NCBI RefSeq assembly: GCF_019880405.1 | Contig: NZ_CP082269.1 | Span: 1 to 64,000 of the forward strand | Origin: Enterobacter sp. C2 | Lineage (GTDB): Bacteria; Pseudomonadota; Gammaproteobacteria; Enterobacterales; Enterobacteriaceae | Direction of reading: 5' to 3' | Length of the DNA stretch: 64,000 nt | Part shown: positions 12,919 through 24,127 of the stretch, one piece after another | How the letters are laid out: every line of letters begins with the position of its first letter | How positions within the stretch are numbered: the stretch's first letter is position 1 | Notes under the pieces: model-generated | Seen by the model: only the letters and a program-made list of their open reading frames with translations | What the model was told of the DNA's origin: nothing | Database searches by the model: none | Program-made: the position numbers and the translations under genes

Positions 12919-12947
12919 ACCCTGATGCGACATCTGCGCATCAGGGT
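12919..12947 (+). other. Perfect 11-bp hairpin covering the yidR ribosome-binding site
   Basis: ACCCTGATGCG and CGCATCAGGGT pair perfectly around a 7-base loop, ending 6 bases before the yidR ATG. The only Shine-Dalgarno-like sequence for yidR (CAGGG) is inside the right arm, so the stem could hide it. It may also serve to end transcription from the dgo side, but no T-run follows. Confidence 0.55.
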
Positions 12948-12953
12948 CTCTTC

Positions 12954-14183
12954 ATGAAACAAATCACCTTCGCTCCCCGCCATCATCAGCTGACCAATAT
13001 CAATACCTGGACGCCCGACAGCCAGTGGCTGGTGTTTGACGTGCGTCCCTCCGGCGCTTCCTTTACCGGTAAAACCATTGAGCGCGTCAACGTGGAGACC
13101 GGCGAGGTAGAGATAATTTATACCGCGACCCAGGGCGCGTACGTTGGCGTGGTGACCGTTCATCCCAGCGAAGAGAAGTACGTGTTTATTCACGGGCCGC
13201 AGGATCCGGACGAGAGCTGGCAGTACGATTTTCACCATCGTCAGGGGGTAATTGTGCAAGACGGCAGGGCGAGCAATCTCGATGCGCTGGATATCACCGA
13301 ACCCTATACCCCCGGCGCGCTGCGCGGCGGCAGCCACGTGCATGTGTTCAGCCCGGACGGCAGCAAGGTGAGCTTTACCTATAACGACCACGTGTTACAC
13401 GAGCACGATCCAGGGCTGGATCTGCGCAACGTCGGCGTCGCCGTTCCCTTTGGGCCGGTTATGCCTGGGGGCAATCATCCGCGAGAGTATGCTGGCAGCC
13501 ACTGGTGCGTACTGGTCAGCCGCACGACGCCAATTCCTGCGCCCGGCAGCGATGAGATCAACCGCGCCTATGAAGAGGGCTGGGTAGGCAACGGCAGGCT
13601 GGCGTTTATTGGCGATACGCTGGCGTTAAACGGTGAAAAAGTGCCTGAACTGTTTATCGTCGATCTGCCCGCTGATGAGCAGAGCTGGAAACGGGCGGGC
13701 GAGGCCCCGCTGGCTGGCACGCCAGAAACGATGCCGTCGCCGCCGGCGGGCGTACAGCAGCGGCGGCTTACCTTTACCCATCAGCGTCGTTATCCAGGGC
13801 TGGTTAACGTGCCACGCCACTGGGTGCGCAGCAACCCGCGGGGCGGCGACATTGCTTTTTTGATGCGGGATGAGGCAGGCGTGGTGCAGCTCTGGCTGAT
13901 TGCCGCAGAGGGCGGCGAGCCGCGCCAGCTGACGCATAATGCCACGGACATCCAGTCGGCGTTTAACTGGCACCCCTCCGGCGCGGCGCTCGGTTTTGTG
14001 CTTGAGAACCGCATCGCCCTGTGCGATAGCGCGATGGGAACGATCGTGTTTTTAACCGACACCCACCCTGAACATCAGCCCTCGGCCGATGCGGTGGTCT
14101 TCTCTCCGGATGGTAAGAAGATCGCGTGGATGGCAGACGTCGCAGGCTTCCGCCAGCTGTGGATGGCCGATACTGGCCTGTAA
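12954..14183 (+). CDS. yidR: YidR, DUF3748 protein with Tol/beta-propeller-like repeats
   Basis: This 409-residue protein corresponds to E. coli YidR, of unknown function. It carries repeated WTPDSQWLVFDV, FSPDGSKVSFTY, WHPSGAALGFV and FSPDGKKIAWMAD segments, the WD40-like/TolB beta-propeller repeat (PD40). No signal peptide is visible, so it is probably cytoplasmic. The ATG at 12954 is preceded by a hairpin that contains its only ribosome-binding candidate. In E. coli it also lies between the dgo region and yidQ-ibpA. A binding or lyase-like role is possible, but nothing catalytic can be read. Confidence 0.9.
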   Translation: MKQITFAPRHHQLTNINTWTPDSQWLVFDVRPSGASFTGKTIERVNVETGEVEIIYTATQGAYVGVVTVHPSEEKYVFIHGPQDPDESWQYDFHHRQGVIVQDGRASNLDALDITEPYTPGALRGGSHVHVFSPDGSKVSFTYNDHVLHEHDPGLDLRNVGVAVPFGPVMPGGNHPREYAGSHWCVLVSRTTPIPAPGSDEINRAYEEGWVGNGRLAFIGDTLALNGEKVPELFIVDLPADEQSWKRAGEAPLAGTPETMPSPPAGVQQRRLTFTHQRRYPGLVNVPRHWVRSNPRGGDIAFLMRDEAGVVQLWLIAAEGGEPRQLTHNATDIQSAFNWHPSGAALGFVLENRIALCDSAMGTIVFLTDTHPEHQPSADAVVFSPDGKKIAWMADVAGFRQLWMADTGL

Positions 14184-14198
14184 TCGGCCAGAGCGAAT

Positions 14199-14528
14199 TT
14201 ACGGTGCGGGCATGGCCGCAGGGGGAATAACGGAGTTGGTGGCCAGGTTGGCCTCCTCCGCTTTCTCGACGCGAGATTTTACCGAGTTGTCTTTGCGGAA
14301 CATATCCCAGGGCAGCAGCAGCGTATCGGCTACGGCGGTAAACGGCATATCGAGCACAACAAATGATTTCACCGCCAGGTTCGCGTCATCATCCATTAGC
14401 ATTTTTGAACTGGCGCGCGTGCCGGGGTAGAGCCCCTCTTTGCCGCCGGTGTGCGACATCACGCTGGAGCAGCCGCCCAGCGTCACCATTCCGCTGACAA
14501 TCGCCACTTTTAACAAAACATTTTTCAT
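14199..14528 (-). CDS. yidQ: YidQ family outer-membrane lipoprotein (DUF1375)
   Basis: This is a small lipoprotein of 109 residues from the ATG at 14528. The frame is open upstream to 14717, but that extension has no lipoprotein signal. The N terminus is a signal peptide ending in a lipobox LGGC at about residue 20. It is followed by SSVMSHTGGKEGLYPGTRAS, typical of the YidQ/YceK family. The product probably sits in the outer membrane with unknown function. It is convergent with yidR (15 bases apart) and divergent from ibpA, as in E. coli. Confidence 0.9.
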   Translation of the reverse strand: MKNVLLKVAIVSGMVTLGGCSSVMSHTGGKEGLYPGTRASSKMLMDDDANLAVKSFVVLDMPFTAVADTLLLPWDMFRKDNSVKSRVEKAEEANLATNSVIPPAAMPAP

Positions 14529-14695
14529 GATGGTTTTTTTCTTATCATCGTGCACTCCTTGCTTATAACGACCCTTAAGGGAAATGAATAGCTTTCGTGT
14601 GCTGCTCTGTGGCGGCAATCGCAATTTAGCGTTAAGTGTCGTAATCCAGTCTATGCCCTGAGTGAGAAAGTGCAAAAAAAAGTCAGACTTCTGCC

Positions 14696-14724
14696 CTTGA
14701 AAATTTTCCCGCTGCACCCATTTT
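14696..14724 (+). promoter_or_regulatory. Sigma-32 heat-shock promoter of ibpAB
   Basis: CTTGAA (14696-14701) and CCCATTTT (14717-14724) with 15 bases between them match the RpoH promoter pattern. Transcription would start near 14732, about 95 bases before ibpA. Heat induction through RpoH is established for ibpAB in E. coli. Confidence 0.9.
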
Positions 14725-14732
14725 TACAACGT

Positions 14733-14827
14733 AGTCGGAAGAACATGCCTGCGGGGTGTTCTGGCTTTAAGAGCCTGTCCATGGTGGAAGGTTCAAAAAT
14801 TTCTCGCTGATTTCAGGAGCTTATTGT
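14733..14827 (+). promoter_or_regulatory. ROSE-type RNA thermometer in the ibpA leader
   Basis: The leader ends in TCGCT (14804-14808) followed by the Shine-Dalgarno AGGAG (14815-14819), the UYGCU/anti-SD pairing that defines ROSE elements. Further stems (GTTCTGGC, AAGAGCC) lie upstream. At low temperature this would block ibpA translation. The arrangement is known for E. coli ibpA. Confidence 0.85.
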
Positions 14828-15241
14828 ATGCGTAACTTCGATCTCTCTCCGCTTTACCGTTCTGCCATTGGTTTTGACCGCCTGTTTAACCTGTTAGAAA
14901 ACAACCAGAGCCAGAGTAACGGCGGCTATCCTCCGTATAACGTTGAACTTGTTGACGAAAACCACTATCGCATTGCGATTGCCGTGGCCGGCTTTGCCGA
15001 AAGCGAACTGGAGATCACCGCTCAGGACAACCTGCTGGTGGTGAAAGGCGCTCGTGCAACCGAGCAAAAAGAGCGTAGCTATCTCTATCAGGGCATCGCC
15101 GAACGTAATTTCGAACGTAAATTCCAGATCGCTGAGAACATTCACGTTCGCGGCGCGAATCTGGTCAACGGCCTGCTGTTTATCGAACTGGAACGCGTGA
15201 TCCCAGAAGAGAAAAAACCGCGCCGTATCGAAATTAACTAA
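14828..15241 (+). CDS. ibpA: Small heat shock protein IbpA
   Basis: IbpA is an alpha-crystallin-type holdase that coats aggregated proteins and hands them to DnaK/ClpB. The 137 residues begin [20 protein letters not shown] as in E. coli. The alpha-crystallin domain spans about residues 35-125 ([20 protein letters not shown] through the NGLLFIEL strand). The C-terminal tail holds the IEIN anchor motif (I-X-I type). It is expressed from a sigma-32 promoter and controlled by a ROSE thermometer. ibpB follows in the same operon. Confidence 0.98.
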   Translation: MRNFDLSPLYRSAIGFDRLFNLLENNQSQSNGGYPPYNVELVDENHYRIAIAVAGFAESELEITAQDNLLVVKGARATEQKERSYLYQGIAERNFERKFQIAENIHVRGANLVNGLLFIELERVIPEEKKPRRIEIN

Positions 15242-15321
15242 TTTCCCGGGTCGCCGTGGCGGCCCAGATCATACCCTTGCTCGCCGTCAGGGAGCAGATG
15301 CGCGTCACACGATGCGTAGAA

Positions 15322-15351
15322 CATTTCTTGCTTCAAAGAAGGAGAAACACC
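15322..15351 (+). promoter_or_regulatory. Second ROSE-like thermometer upstream of ibpB
   Basis: In the ibpA-ibpB gap, TTGCT (15328-15332) stands 6 bases before AAGGAG (15339-15344), and CTTC can pair with GAAG. This repeats the UYGCU-to-SD logic of the ibpA leader. Local thermal control of ibpB has been described in E. coli; here it is read from sequence only. Confidence 0.6.
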
Positions 15352-15780
15352 ATGCGTAATTACGATTTATCCCCGCTGCTGCGTCAATGGATCGGTTTTG
15401 ACAAACTGGCCAACGCCCTGCAAAACGCCAGCGAAGGCCAGACCTTCCCGCCCTATAACATTGAGAAGAGCGACGATAACCACTACCGCATTACCCTTGC
15501 GCTAGCCGGTTTCCGTCAGGACGATCTGGAGATCCAGCTGGAGGGCACGCGCCTCAGCGTTAAAGGCACCCCGGAAAAACCGGCCAACGAGCCGAAGTGG
15601 CTGCATCAGGGGCTGGTGATCCAGCCGTTCAGCCTGAGCTTTACCCTGGCCGACCATATGGAGGTCACCGGTGCCACCTTCAATAACGGGCTGCTGCATA
15701 TCGACATCAGCCGCAACGTGCCGGAAGCGATTGCTCCCCAGCGCATCGCCATTAGCGAGCGCCCGGCGCTGAATAGCTAA
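15352..15780 (+). CDS. ibpB: Small heat shock protein IbpB
   Basis: IbpB is the partner of IbpA and promotes release of substrates to DnaK. I take the ATG at 15352 with AAGGAG 7 bases upstream, giving 142 residues starting [20 protein letters not shown]; the open frame further upstream to 15256 is not conserved. The alpha-crystallin domain runs from [15 protein letters not shown] to NGLLHIDI, and the C-terminal IAI motif lies before SERPALNS. A strong terminator follows. In E. coli yidE comes next, but it is absent here. Confidence 0.97.
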   Translation: MRNYDLSPLLRQWIGFDKLANALQNASEGQTFPPYNIEKSDDNHYRITLALAGFRQDDLEIQLEGTRLSVKGTPEKPANEPKWLHQGLVIQPFSLSFTLADHMEVTGATFNNGLLHIDISRNVPEAIAPQRIAISERPALNS

Positions 15781-15790
15781 TGGACTGTAC

Positions 15791-15817
15791 AAAGCCCTGC
15801 CCTGGCAGGGCTTTTTT
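15791..15817 (+). terminator. Terminator of the ibpAB operon
   Basis: AAGCCCTGC and GCAGGGCTT form a tight stem followed by six T, 11 bases after the ibpB stop. This is a classic intrinsic terminator. Confidence 0.9.
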
Positions 15818-15873
15818 GCACCCTCGCTACGGTCTACCTGCCGATAATGTTCCTGCGCATGACTATCCCGCAG

Positions 15874-16620
15874 CTACTGGCGGCACTGTTCTGAAGGATG
15901 AGTTAGCAGATCTTCCGGGTGAATGCGCCGCAGATGGTAGTCCACCTGGTAATCACGGGTATTACGGAACATCACGGAATAATTGAGAAACTCGCCGCTG
16001 TCGCTGTAGGAAAGAGAGGTTATCCGCAGCAGCGGCGTCTGTTCTGGTAGGTTCAGGTAACCGGCCAGCTGTTTATCCGCCAGCACCGGCGTCAGGCTCT
16101 CGTAGTTGCCGCTGATGGTGATCCCGCACTCCTTCTCGATGTAATCAAACTTCGACCCTTCCAGATGCGCCAGCGAAAGATTGCGGAACAGCTTCACGGG
16201 CATAAAGCTGTCCTCTAGCATCAAGGGTTTTCCGTCCACGTAACGCACCCGGCGCGAGAAGTAGATCCGCTCATCAACCTGAATCCGTAGCTGGCTGGCA
16301 ATGGCGGGTGGGGCAGGCATCACTTCGAACTGAAGAACGTTGCTCTGCACCTCTTTACCCTGCTGGCGTAGTACCTCCACCAATCCGGTCAGGTTGGTGG
16401 TTTCATGATGAATGTCTTTGCGCGCCACAAACGTGCCGCTGCCGTGTCGGCGTTCAACCAGCCCCCAGTTCACCAGCAGATCCAGCGCCTTGCGGATAGT
16501 CATCCGCGCTACGCCAAACTCCCGCGCCAGCGCTTTCTCACCAGGAAGCAGACTCCCGATAGTGTAGTCCGACGAATTCAGCCGCAGCCGTAACCGGTCG
16601 GCAATAGATTTATAGATCAC
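15874..16620 (-). CDS. yidP: GntR/HutC-family regulator YidP
   Basis: This is a 248-residue transcription regulator. The N-terminal winged helix contains GEKALAREFGVARMTIRKALDLL (split here by description: residues about 27-49) and RRHGSGTFVA. The rest is a UTRA ligand-binding domain of the HutC subfamily. It is divergent from glvC with a 222-bp gap, as in E. coli. It presumably senses a phosphorylated alpha-glucoside and represses glvC-glvG, as TreR does for trehalose 6-phosphate. The effector is inferred. A symmetric GACC-N5-GGTC element lies in the gap. Confidence 0.88.
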   Translation of the reverse strand: MIYKSIADRLRLRLNSSDYTIGSLLPGEKALAREFGVARMTIRKALDLLVNWGLVERRHGSGTFVARKDIHHETTNLTGLVEVLRQQGKEVQSNVLQFEVMPAPPAIASQLRIQVDERIYFSRRVRYVDGKPLMLEDSFMPVKLFRNLSLAHLEGSKFDYIEKECGITISGNYESLTPVLADKQLAGYLNLPEQTPLLRITSLSYSDSGEFLNYSVMFRNTRDYQVDYHLRRIHPEDLLTHPSEQCRQ

Positions 16621-16690
16621 CAGTATACCTCTCTGCGCGCGTTATGGCGTGGATTACGTCCTGACATATCCATATTTACTGCCAAAAGTA

Positions 16691-16703
16691 GACCTGATTG
16701 GTC
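16691..16703. promoter_or_regulatory. Possible operator in the yidP-glvC gap
   Basis: GACC and GGTC flank five bases (TGATT), within a slightly wider symmetric context. The gap between the two divergent genes is where a HutC-type repressor should bind. Support is limited to symmetry and place. Confidence 0.35.
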
Positions 16704-16842
16704 AAATTAAAACCATGAATGCGATCACGAATCGCAGCGGCACGTCATGTTCTCGCATGAGTAAGTTTTTATGCTCACCTCAGGCCAGCAAAAAACCATA
16801 AAGGCCTCTACCCCCTACAGGTTGTTTCATGAGGATTTAAAA

Positions 16843-19784
<2,942 letters not shown>

Positions 19785-19792
19785 TCTTCCCT

Positions 19793-19814
19793 ACCGGCAT
19801 CATCCGATGCCGGT
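19793..19814 (+). terminator. Hairpin ending the glv operon
   Basis: ACCGGCATC and GATGCCGGT form a perfect 9-bp stem with a 4-base loop, 8 bases after the glvG stop. A pyrimidine-rich but not T-only stretch follows, so termination may be partial. Confidence 0.6.
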
Positions 19815-19876
19815 CTCCTTGTCCTTAGTATTTTACGCTATGCTGAAGCCTGCCTGTAGCACCACAAGGACACCGC

Positions 19877-20224
19877 ATGAAAATTTCTCGCCTCGGTGAA
19901 GCGCCGGACTACCGCTTCTCGCTGGCAAACGAGCGCACTTTTCTCGCCTGGATCCGCACCGCGCTGGGTTTTCTGGCGGCGGGGGTAGGCCTCGATCAGC
20001 TCGCCCCGGATTTTGCCACCCCGCTTATTCGCGAGCTGCTGGCGCTGCTGCTCTGTCTTACCTCCGGCGGGCTGGCCGTTTTTGGCTACCTGCGCTGGCT
20101 GCGCAATGAGAAGGCAATGCGCCTGAAGCAGGATCTGCCCTATACCTATAGCCTGCTGGTGATTAGCATCATGCTGCTCGTCGTTGCCGCAGTGGTGATG
20201 GCGCTGGTCTTCTATGCCGGATAG
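19877..20224 (+). CDS. yidH: Inner-membrane protein YidH (DUF202)
   Basis: This 115-residue membrane protein is nearly identical to E. coli YidH. It starts MKISRLGEAPDYRFSLANER and shows the DUF202 signature ERTFLAWIRTALG (residues 19-31). Three hydrophobic helices follow: about 30-48, 56-74 and 95-113. Function is unknown. It overlaps yidG by 11 bases, and the two DUF202 proteins are conserved as a pair in enterobacteria. Confidence 0.94.
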   Translation: MKISRLGEAPDYRFSLANERTFLAWIRTALGFLAAGVGLDQLAPDFATPLIRELLALLLCLTSGGLAVFGYLRWLRNEKAMRLKQDLPYTYSLLVISIMLLVVAAVVMALVFYAG

Positions 20225-20585
20225 CCGCAAAGCCCGCCGTGAGCAGGACCCCGGCCTGCAGCCCGAGCGCACGTCGCTTGCCTGGCTGCGCACCCTGCTG
20301 GGCTACGGCGCGCTGCTGATGCTGGCGGTAAAGCACAACGGGCAGCAGGCTGGATCGGCTTTCTGGGTGGCGATTGCCCTGCTGGCGGCAGTGGCGCTGA
20401 TCCTCTGGCGCTATACCCTGAAGCGTAACCTGATGGACGTTGGACGCAGCGACTTTCTGCGCCCGTCAGCGGTGCGGGATAAGCTGCTGGTTGCGCTAGG
20501 GGTGCTCTCGCTGGCGCTGCTGTTTGCTGCTACCCATCTCCAGCAGATCGCACTTTTTCTTATCGCTGCGCTACACGCCAGTTAA
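20214..20585 (+). CDS. yidG: Inner-membrane protein YidG (DUF202)
   Basis: 123 residues with the same DUF202 signature as its neighbour (ERTSLAWLRTLLGYGALL near residue 19) and three hydrophobic segments. The ATG lies within the last codons of yidH, giving translational coupling. Probably forms a complex with YidH, inferred from the shared family and fused expression. Function unknown. A putative secreted GH5-like protein begins 6 bases downstream. Confidence 0.92.
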   Translation: MPDSRKARREQDPGLQPERTSLAWLRTLLGYGALLMLAVKHNGQQAGSAFWVAIALLAAVALILWRYTLKRNLMDVGRSDFLRPSAVRDKLLVALGVLSLALLFAATHLQQIALFLIAALHAS

Positions 20586-20591
20586 AAAAGC

Positions 20592-21722
20592 ATGCTAAAA
20601 AATAGCGGTGCGTTAACTCACCTTTTCAGGCTACCCGTGTATAAGCTTCCGATTGCTGCTGCGTTACTGCTTGCTACCTCCGCCGTTTATGCTGAACCGC
20701 CGCTGACGGCCGCACGCTATGCGGCGCAGCTTGGCGTCGGAATGGACGTTGACTGGGCGCGCACCGAGCGCGGCATCCGCGAGTTCGATCCGTTAGTCGT
20801 GCGGGATTTTGCCGCGCAGGGGATCCGCCATGTCCGCATCCGGGTAGCAGGCGAGCCGACGGAGGCGCGGCTGATTCATCTGCGTAAGCTGGTTCAAGCC
20901 TGCGAGCAGTACGGCGTGATCCCGATTATCGCCTGGCAGGCCGATGAGTATAAAAACGATCCGAAACCCGAGAATGAAAAAGAGGTGGTGAATTGGTGGA
21001 TCGCCGTTGCGCACTACTTTGGTAACAGCTCGCCGCAGTTAGGCTTCGACCTTATTTATGAACCCGCAGACAAGCTGAACCATAATCTCGTTTCGCTCAA
21101 CCGCGTCTACGAAAAAACCATCAAAGCCATTCATGATATTGACCCACAGCGCATGATCTTTATCGCGCCGCGCCTGCGTGCGGCTCCGGAAGACCTCGCT
21201 AACCTGAAGCTGCCCGCACACAGCCAAAATTACCTGCTGGCGGAGTGGCATATCTTCCCGTGGGGGCCGCTCAAGAGTAACGGCAAGTATCCATGGACAT
21301 CGGGTACGGCGGCGGAGAAGTCAGCGATTCGCAATCGCATCAATGTTGCGCTGCGCTGGCAGCAAAAAACCGGCCACGTTAGCTGGGTAGGCGGCTGGGG
21401 CGTCGGGGAATCGAGCCATTTTACCCCCACCGCATCGCAAATGGCCTTTGCCACCTTTATGGCCTGTAAGCTGCAGCAGGCAAAAATTCCTTACGCCATC
21501 AATGCCGATTCGCAGTTTTACGATGGCGAAGAGGGGGCGTGGCGTCCCATCGCTGAACCGCTGCTGAAGACAATGGTGGCCCCGACATGTGAAAAGCCCG
21601 GCGAGAAGCCGGGCCATCATAATGTTAAACAGGCTGTTCATGATGCGGGACACGCGACGCCAGCGGCAGCCAGCACAGTAAAATCAGCAGTCCCATCAGG
21701 GTCATCAATAAACCGAGGCTAG
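20592..21722 (+). CDS. Secreted glycoside hydrolase family 5-like protein
   Basis: This 376-residue protein has a hydrophobic N-terminal signal ending near ATSAVYA, so it is probably periplasmic or secreted. The body resembles the GH5/cellulase fold: GVGMDVDW, the HVRIRV strand, a YEP segment where the acid/base Glu is expected, and GGWGVGES for the nucleophile strand. The ATG at 20592 has only A-rich sequence upstream; an in-frame GTG near 20636 would also give a good signal peptide. The last ~35 residues are low-complexity. They are read through the emrD terminator hairpin and 98 bases of emrD on the opposite strand, so the natural stop may have been lost. Substrate is unknown. Confidence 0.75.
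   Translation: MLKNSGALTHLFRLPVYKLPIAAALLLATSAVYAEPPLTAARYAAQLGVGMDVDWARTERGIREFDPLVVRDFAAQGIRHVRIRVAGEPTEARLIHLRKLVQACEQYGVIPIIAWQADEYKNDPKPENEKEVVNWWIAVAHYFGNSSPQLGFDLIYEPADKLNHNLVSLNRVYEKTIKAIHDIDPQRMIFIAPRLRAAPEDLANLKLPAHSQNYLLAEWHIFPWGPLKSNGKYPWTSGTAAEKSAIRNRINVALRWQQKTGHVSWVGGWGVGESSHFTPTASQMAFATFMACKLQQAKIPYAINADSQFYDGEEGAWRPIAEPLLKTMVAPTCEKPGEKPGHHNVKQAVHDAGHATPAAASTVKSAVPSGSSINRG
21590..21618 (-). terminator. Terminator of emrD, inside the end of the GH5-like ORF
   Basis: Read on the minus strand, GCCCGGC, a short loop (TTCTC) and GCCGGGC are followed by TTTTC, 7-10 bases after the emrD stop. The same DNA is translated on the plus strand as part of the GH5-like protein tail. Confidence 0.8.
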
Positions 21723-22809
21723 CCTGGCCGGTCTGCGGCATCAGGGCAGAGAGCCACGCCAGCGCGCCGGAACCGATATTCTGTAGGCCACCGACCAGCG
21801 CGCCCGCCGTCCCGGCAAGGAACGGGAACGGCTCCATTGCGCCACTGGTGGCGAGTGGGAAGAGCATCCCCGCGCCAAAGAAGAACAGCGCCGCCGGGAT
21901 CAGCAGGGTCCAGACGCTCATTACGCCAAACAGGCCCGGGATCCACATCATCACCCCTGCCAGCAGGCAGCTCATCACCGACTGCCACATCAGGGTGGAG
22001 AAGCGTTTATTCTGGCGTCCGGCGAACCATGCGCCAAAGAAGGCCGCTGGGATCGGCAGAATAAACAGAATGCTTACCACCATACTGCTCAGACCGAGTC
22101 CTGCGCCCAACAGTACGCCGGAGCAGGCTTCAAATACGGCGATACCCGCCAGGCCACCAATCAGCATCAGCAGATAACAGTTGAACGACCCGCTACCAAA
22201 AAGCACTTTATAGCTGGTGAGCAGTTTCGTGCGCGGTGCGTCTGCGGGCCGGGTTTCGGGCATCCAGCGCGCCATGCTGAAGGTGACTAACACGCACAGT
22301 ACCAGAAGGAAGGCGAAGCAGGCGCGCCATGACCAGAGGGTATTCAGCAGGCCGCCAATCAGCGGGGCCAGCAGCGGACTTACCAGAATTCCCATGTTTA
22401 ACAGGCTGTTAGCATGACGAAGCTGGGTACCCTGATACATATCGCGCGGTAAGGTTCGCGCCATCACGCCGCCGACGCCGGTCCCGACACCCTGCAACGC
22501 GCTGGCTGCAATTAATACGGTCAGGCTATGGGTGGTCAGGGCAATCAGCGTCGCCACCATGAAAATGCTCATCCCCACTAAAATAACCGGGCGACGCCCT
22601 ACGCGATCGGACAAGGGGCCATAGACGAGCTGCGAGAGGCCATAGGTCAGCAGATAGGCCGCCATCACGCTCTGCACTGCGCCGTCACGGACGTGAAAGT
22701 CCTTTGCCATGTCGGCAATGGCTGGAATGTAGATGGTTTGCGCCATCTGACCGACCGCCACCAGTAACACCAGCATCAACAATAAGTTAACGTTCCTTTG
22801 TCTTTTCAT
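21625..22809 (-). CDS. emrD: Multidrug efflux MFS transporter EmrD
   Basis: EmrD is a 12-helix proton-driven drug exporter of the DHA1 group. The product has 394 residues, the length of E. coli EmrD. It starts MKRQRNVNLLLMLVLLVAVGQ and has the conserved loop 2-3 motif YGPLSDRVGRRPVIL and motif C GILVSPLLAPLIGG. Its 3' end overlaps the neighbouring GH5-like ORF by 98 bases on the other strand. No local regulator is visible. Confidence 0.96.
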   Translation of the reverse strand: MKRQRNVNLLLMLVLLVAVGQMAQTIYIPAIADMAKDFHVRDGAVQSVMAAYLLTYGLSQLVYGPLSDRVGRRPVILVGMSIFMVATLIALTTHSLTVLIAASALQGVGTGVGGVMARTLPRDMYQGTQLRHANSLLNMGILVSPLLAPLIGGLLNTLWSWRACFAFLLVLCVLVTFSMARWMPETRPADAPRTKLLTSYKVLFGSGSFNCYLLMLIGGLAGIAVFEACSGVLLGAGLGLSSMVVSILFILPIPAAFFGAWFAGRQNKRFSTLMWQSVMSCLLAGVMMWIPGLFGVMSVWTLLIPAALFFFGAGMLFPLATSGAMEPFPFLAGTAGALVGGLQNIGSGALAWLSALMPQTGQASLGLLMTLMGLLILLCWLPLASRVPHHEQPV

Positions 22810-22983
22810 GTCGCCGAATATATTTGCTAAATAAGAGAAATAAAGAATAAGTCACTGCGCATTCCATAAATGCGCGAGAAATCTACCACAGTACGGCGAT
22901 AAGTTAAGTATCAGGCTTATGAATGGGCAAGAGCGAAAAGGCAGGATTTATGAACAACATTGGCAACTAATATTGCCTGGGTT

Positions 22984-23817
22984 TTACGCCAGGCGTAACA
23001 GAATAGCTCCGCAGGCAATACCCAGCGCAGCAGCGATGCGTACGCCAGCAACCCGCTCTTTTAAGAGTAGAAAAGCGATAAGCGCGCCGAAAAGTATCGA
23101 CGTTTCGCGCAGAGCCGCGACCACGGCCAGCGGAGCCTGGGTCATGGCCCACAGGGCCAGTCCGTACGATCCCATGGTTCCCGCCCCGCCAAACAATCCT
23201 TTTTTCCAGTGCAGGCGCAGATAGTTGGACGCTTCGCGGCGGCGCGCCACCATCGCCCAGCAGAGCAGACAGAAGCCGTTCATAAAGAAGGTCCACAGCG
23301 TATAGCCCAGCGCGGTGTCAGACAGGCGCACGCCGGTGCCGTCGACCAGCGTATACCCGGCGATAAAGCAGGCGTTCAGCAGCGCCAGCCAGATGCCCTT
23401 GCGTGACTGCATGCGGCCATTCAGCGCCATAGCCAGTATCGACAGACAGATGACGCCGATCCCACCCCAGGCGAGCCACGAAAGCGTATCCCCTAATGCC
23501 AGGACGCTAATCAGTGCGACCAGCAGCGGGGCCGTGCCCCGCATCAGGGGATAGGTTTGGCTCATATCAGAAACCTGATAGGTTTTTGCCACCAGCACCG
23601 TGTACACCACCTGTAACGCGCAGGATACCGCTAAAAAAGGCCAGCTGGCGGCGGAGGGCTGCGGCGAGAAGGGTAGCAGGATCAGGGCGATAAGCGTCGC
23701 GGAGCCGCTAACGCTGATCGCGGCGTAGAGTTTATCCGTTCCGGCTTTTACGATAGCGTTCCAGCTGGCATGCAGCAGGGCGGCGAATAATAGAATGCAG
23801 AAAACAGAGAGCGTCAT
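22984..23817 (-). CDS. EamA/DMT-family membrane permease
   Basis: This is a 277-residue protein with ten hydrophobic segments and the internal duplication typical of drug/metabolite transporters (EamA domains about 3-135 and 145-275). Features are LHASWNAIVKAGTDK at the N terminus, PLMRGTAPLLVALISVLALG in the first repeat and the matching ALRETSILFGALIAFLLLKE in the second. It may export metabolites or amino acids; the substrate is unknown. It lies alone between emrD and the ilv operon, where E. coli K-12 has tisB/istR. The ribosome-binding site upstream of the ATG is poor. Confidence 0.85.
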   Translation of the reverse strand: MTLSVFCILLFAALLHASWNAIVKAGTDKLYAAISVSGSATLIALILLPFSPQPSAASWPFLAVSCALQVVYTVLVAKTYQVSDMSQTYPLMRGTAPLLVALISVLALGDTLSWLAWGGIGVICLSILAMALNGRMQSRKGIWLALLNACFIAGYTLVDGTGVRLSDTALGYTLWTFFMNGFCLLCWAMVARRREASNYLRLHWKKGLFGGAGTMGSYGLALWAMTQAPLAVVAALRETSILFGALIAFLLLKERVAGVRIAAALGIACGAILLRLA

Positions 23818-24011
23818 AGCGAACCGGGTGATGAATTGTCATACAACTGTAACACTTCACCCTTTTTTAGCCGCGTTTTTGTTTGGCGTTGAAACGTGAT
23901 CGGTCACACATTTTCACCGCCGCTGCGATAAAACGATTGTCATGCTTCACCGGCTGTGTTTGTATGAATTCAGCTAATAAATAAACAACACAACATACAT
24001 ACAGGTCCCTA

Positions 24012-24107
24012 ATGAACCCAGCCATGCTGACATCGACTCTACTACGCACCGCGCCATCTGCCGCGGTCGTCGTGCGTGTGGTGGTGGTCGTCGGCATAGC
24101 GCCGTAG
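24012..24107 (+). CDS. ivbL: ilvB operon leader peptide IvbL
   Basis: This is a 31-residue leader peptide whose second half is a run of valines interrupted by one Arg (AAVVVRVVVVVGIAP). It matches E. coli IvbL (MTTSMLNAKLLPTAPSAA start, also valine-rich). Ribosome stalling at the Val codons when valyl- or leucyl-tRNA is short lets the downstream attenuator open. The attenuator hairpin follows 20 bases after the TAG. Confidence 0.95.
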   Translation: MNPAMLTSTLLRTAPSAAVVVRVVVVVGIAP

Positions 24108-24127
24108 GGTCCGGAACACACGATTCC

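Noticed and set aside
14529-14717. N-terminal extension of yidQ by 63 codons
   Set aside because: The extension overlaps the ibpA heat-shock promoter region and would hide the lipoprotein signal; the ATG at 14528 gives the family length.
15256-15351. N-terminal extension of ibpB
   Set aside because: Not conserved, and the ATG at 15352 has a strong ribosome-binding site and the family N terminus.
23895-23915. CRP site upstream of ivbL
   Set aside because: GTGA and TCAC are present but only 4 bases apart instead of the 6 that the CRP core needs.
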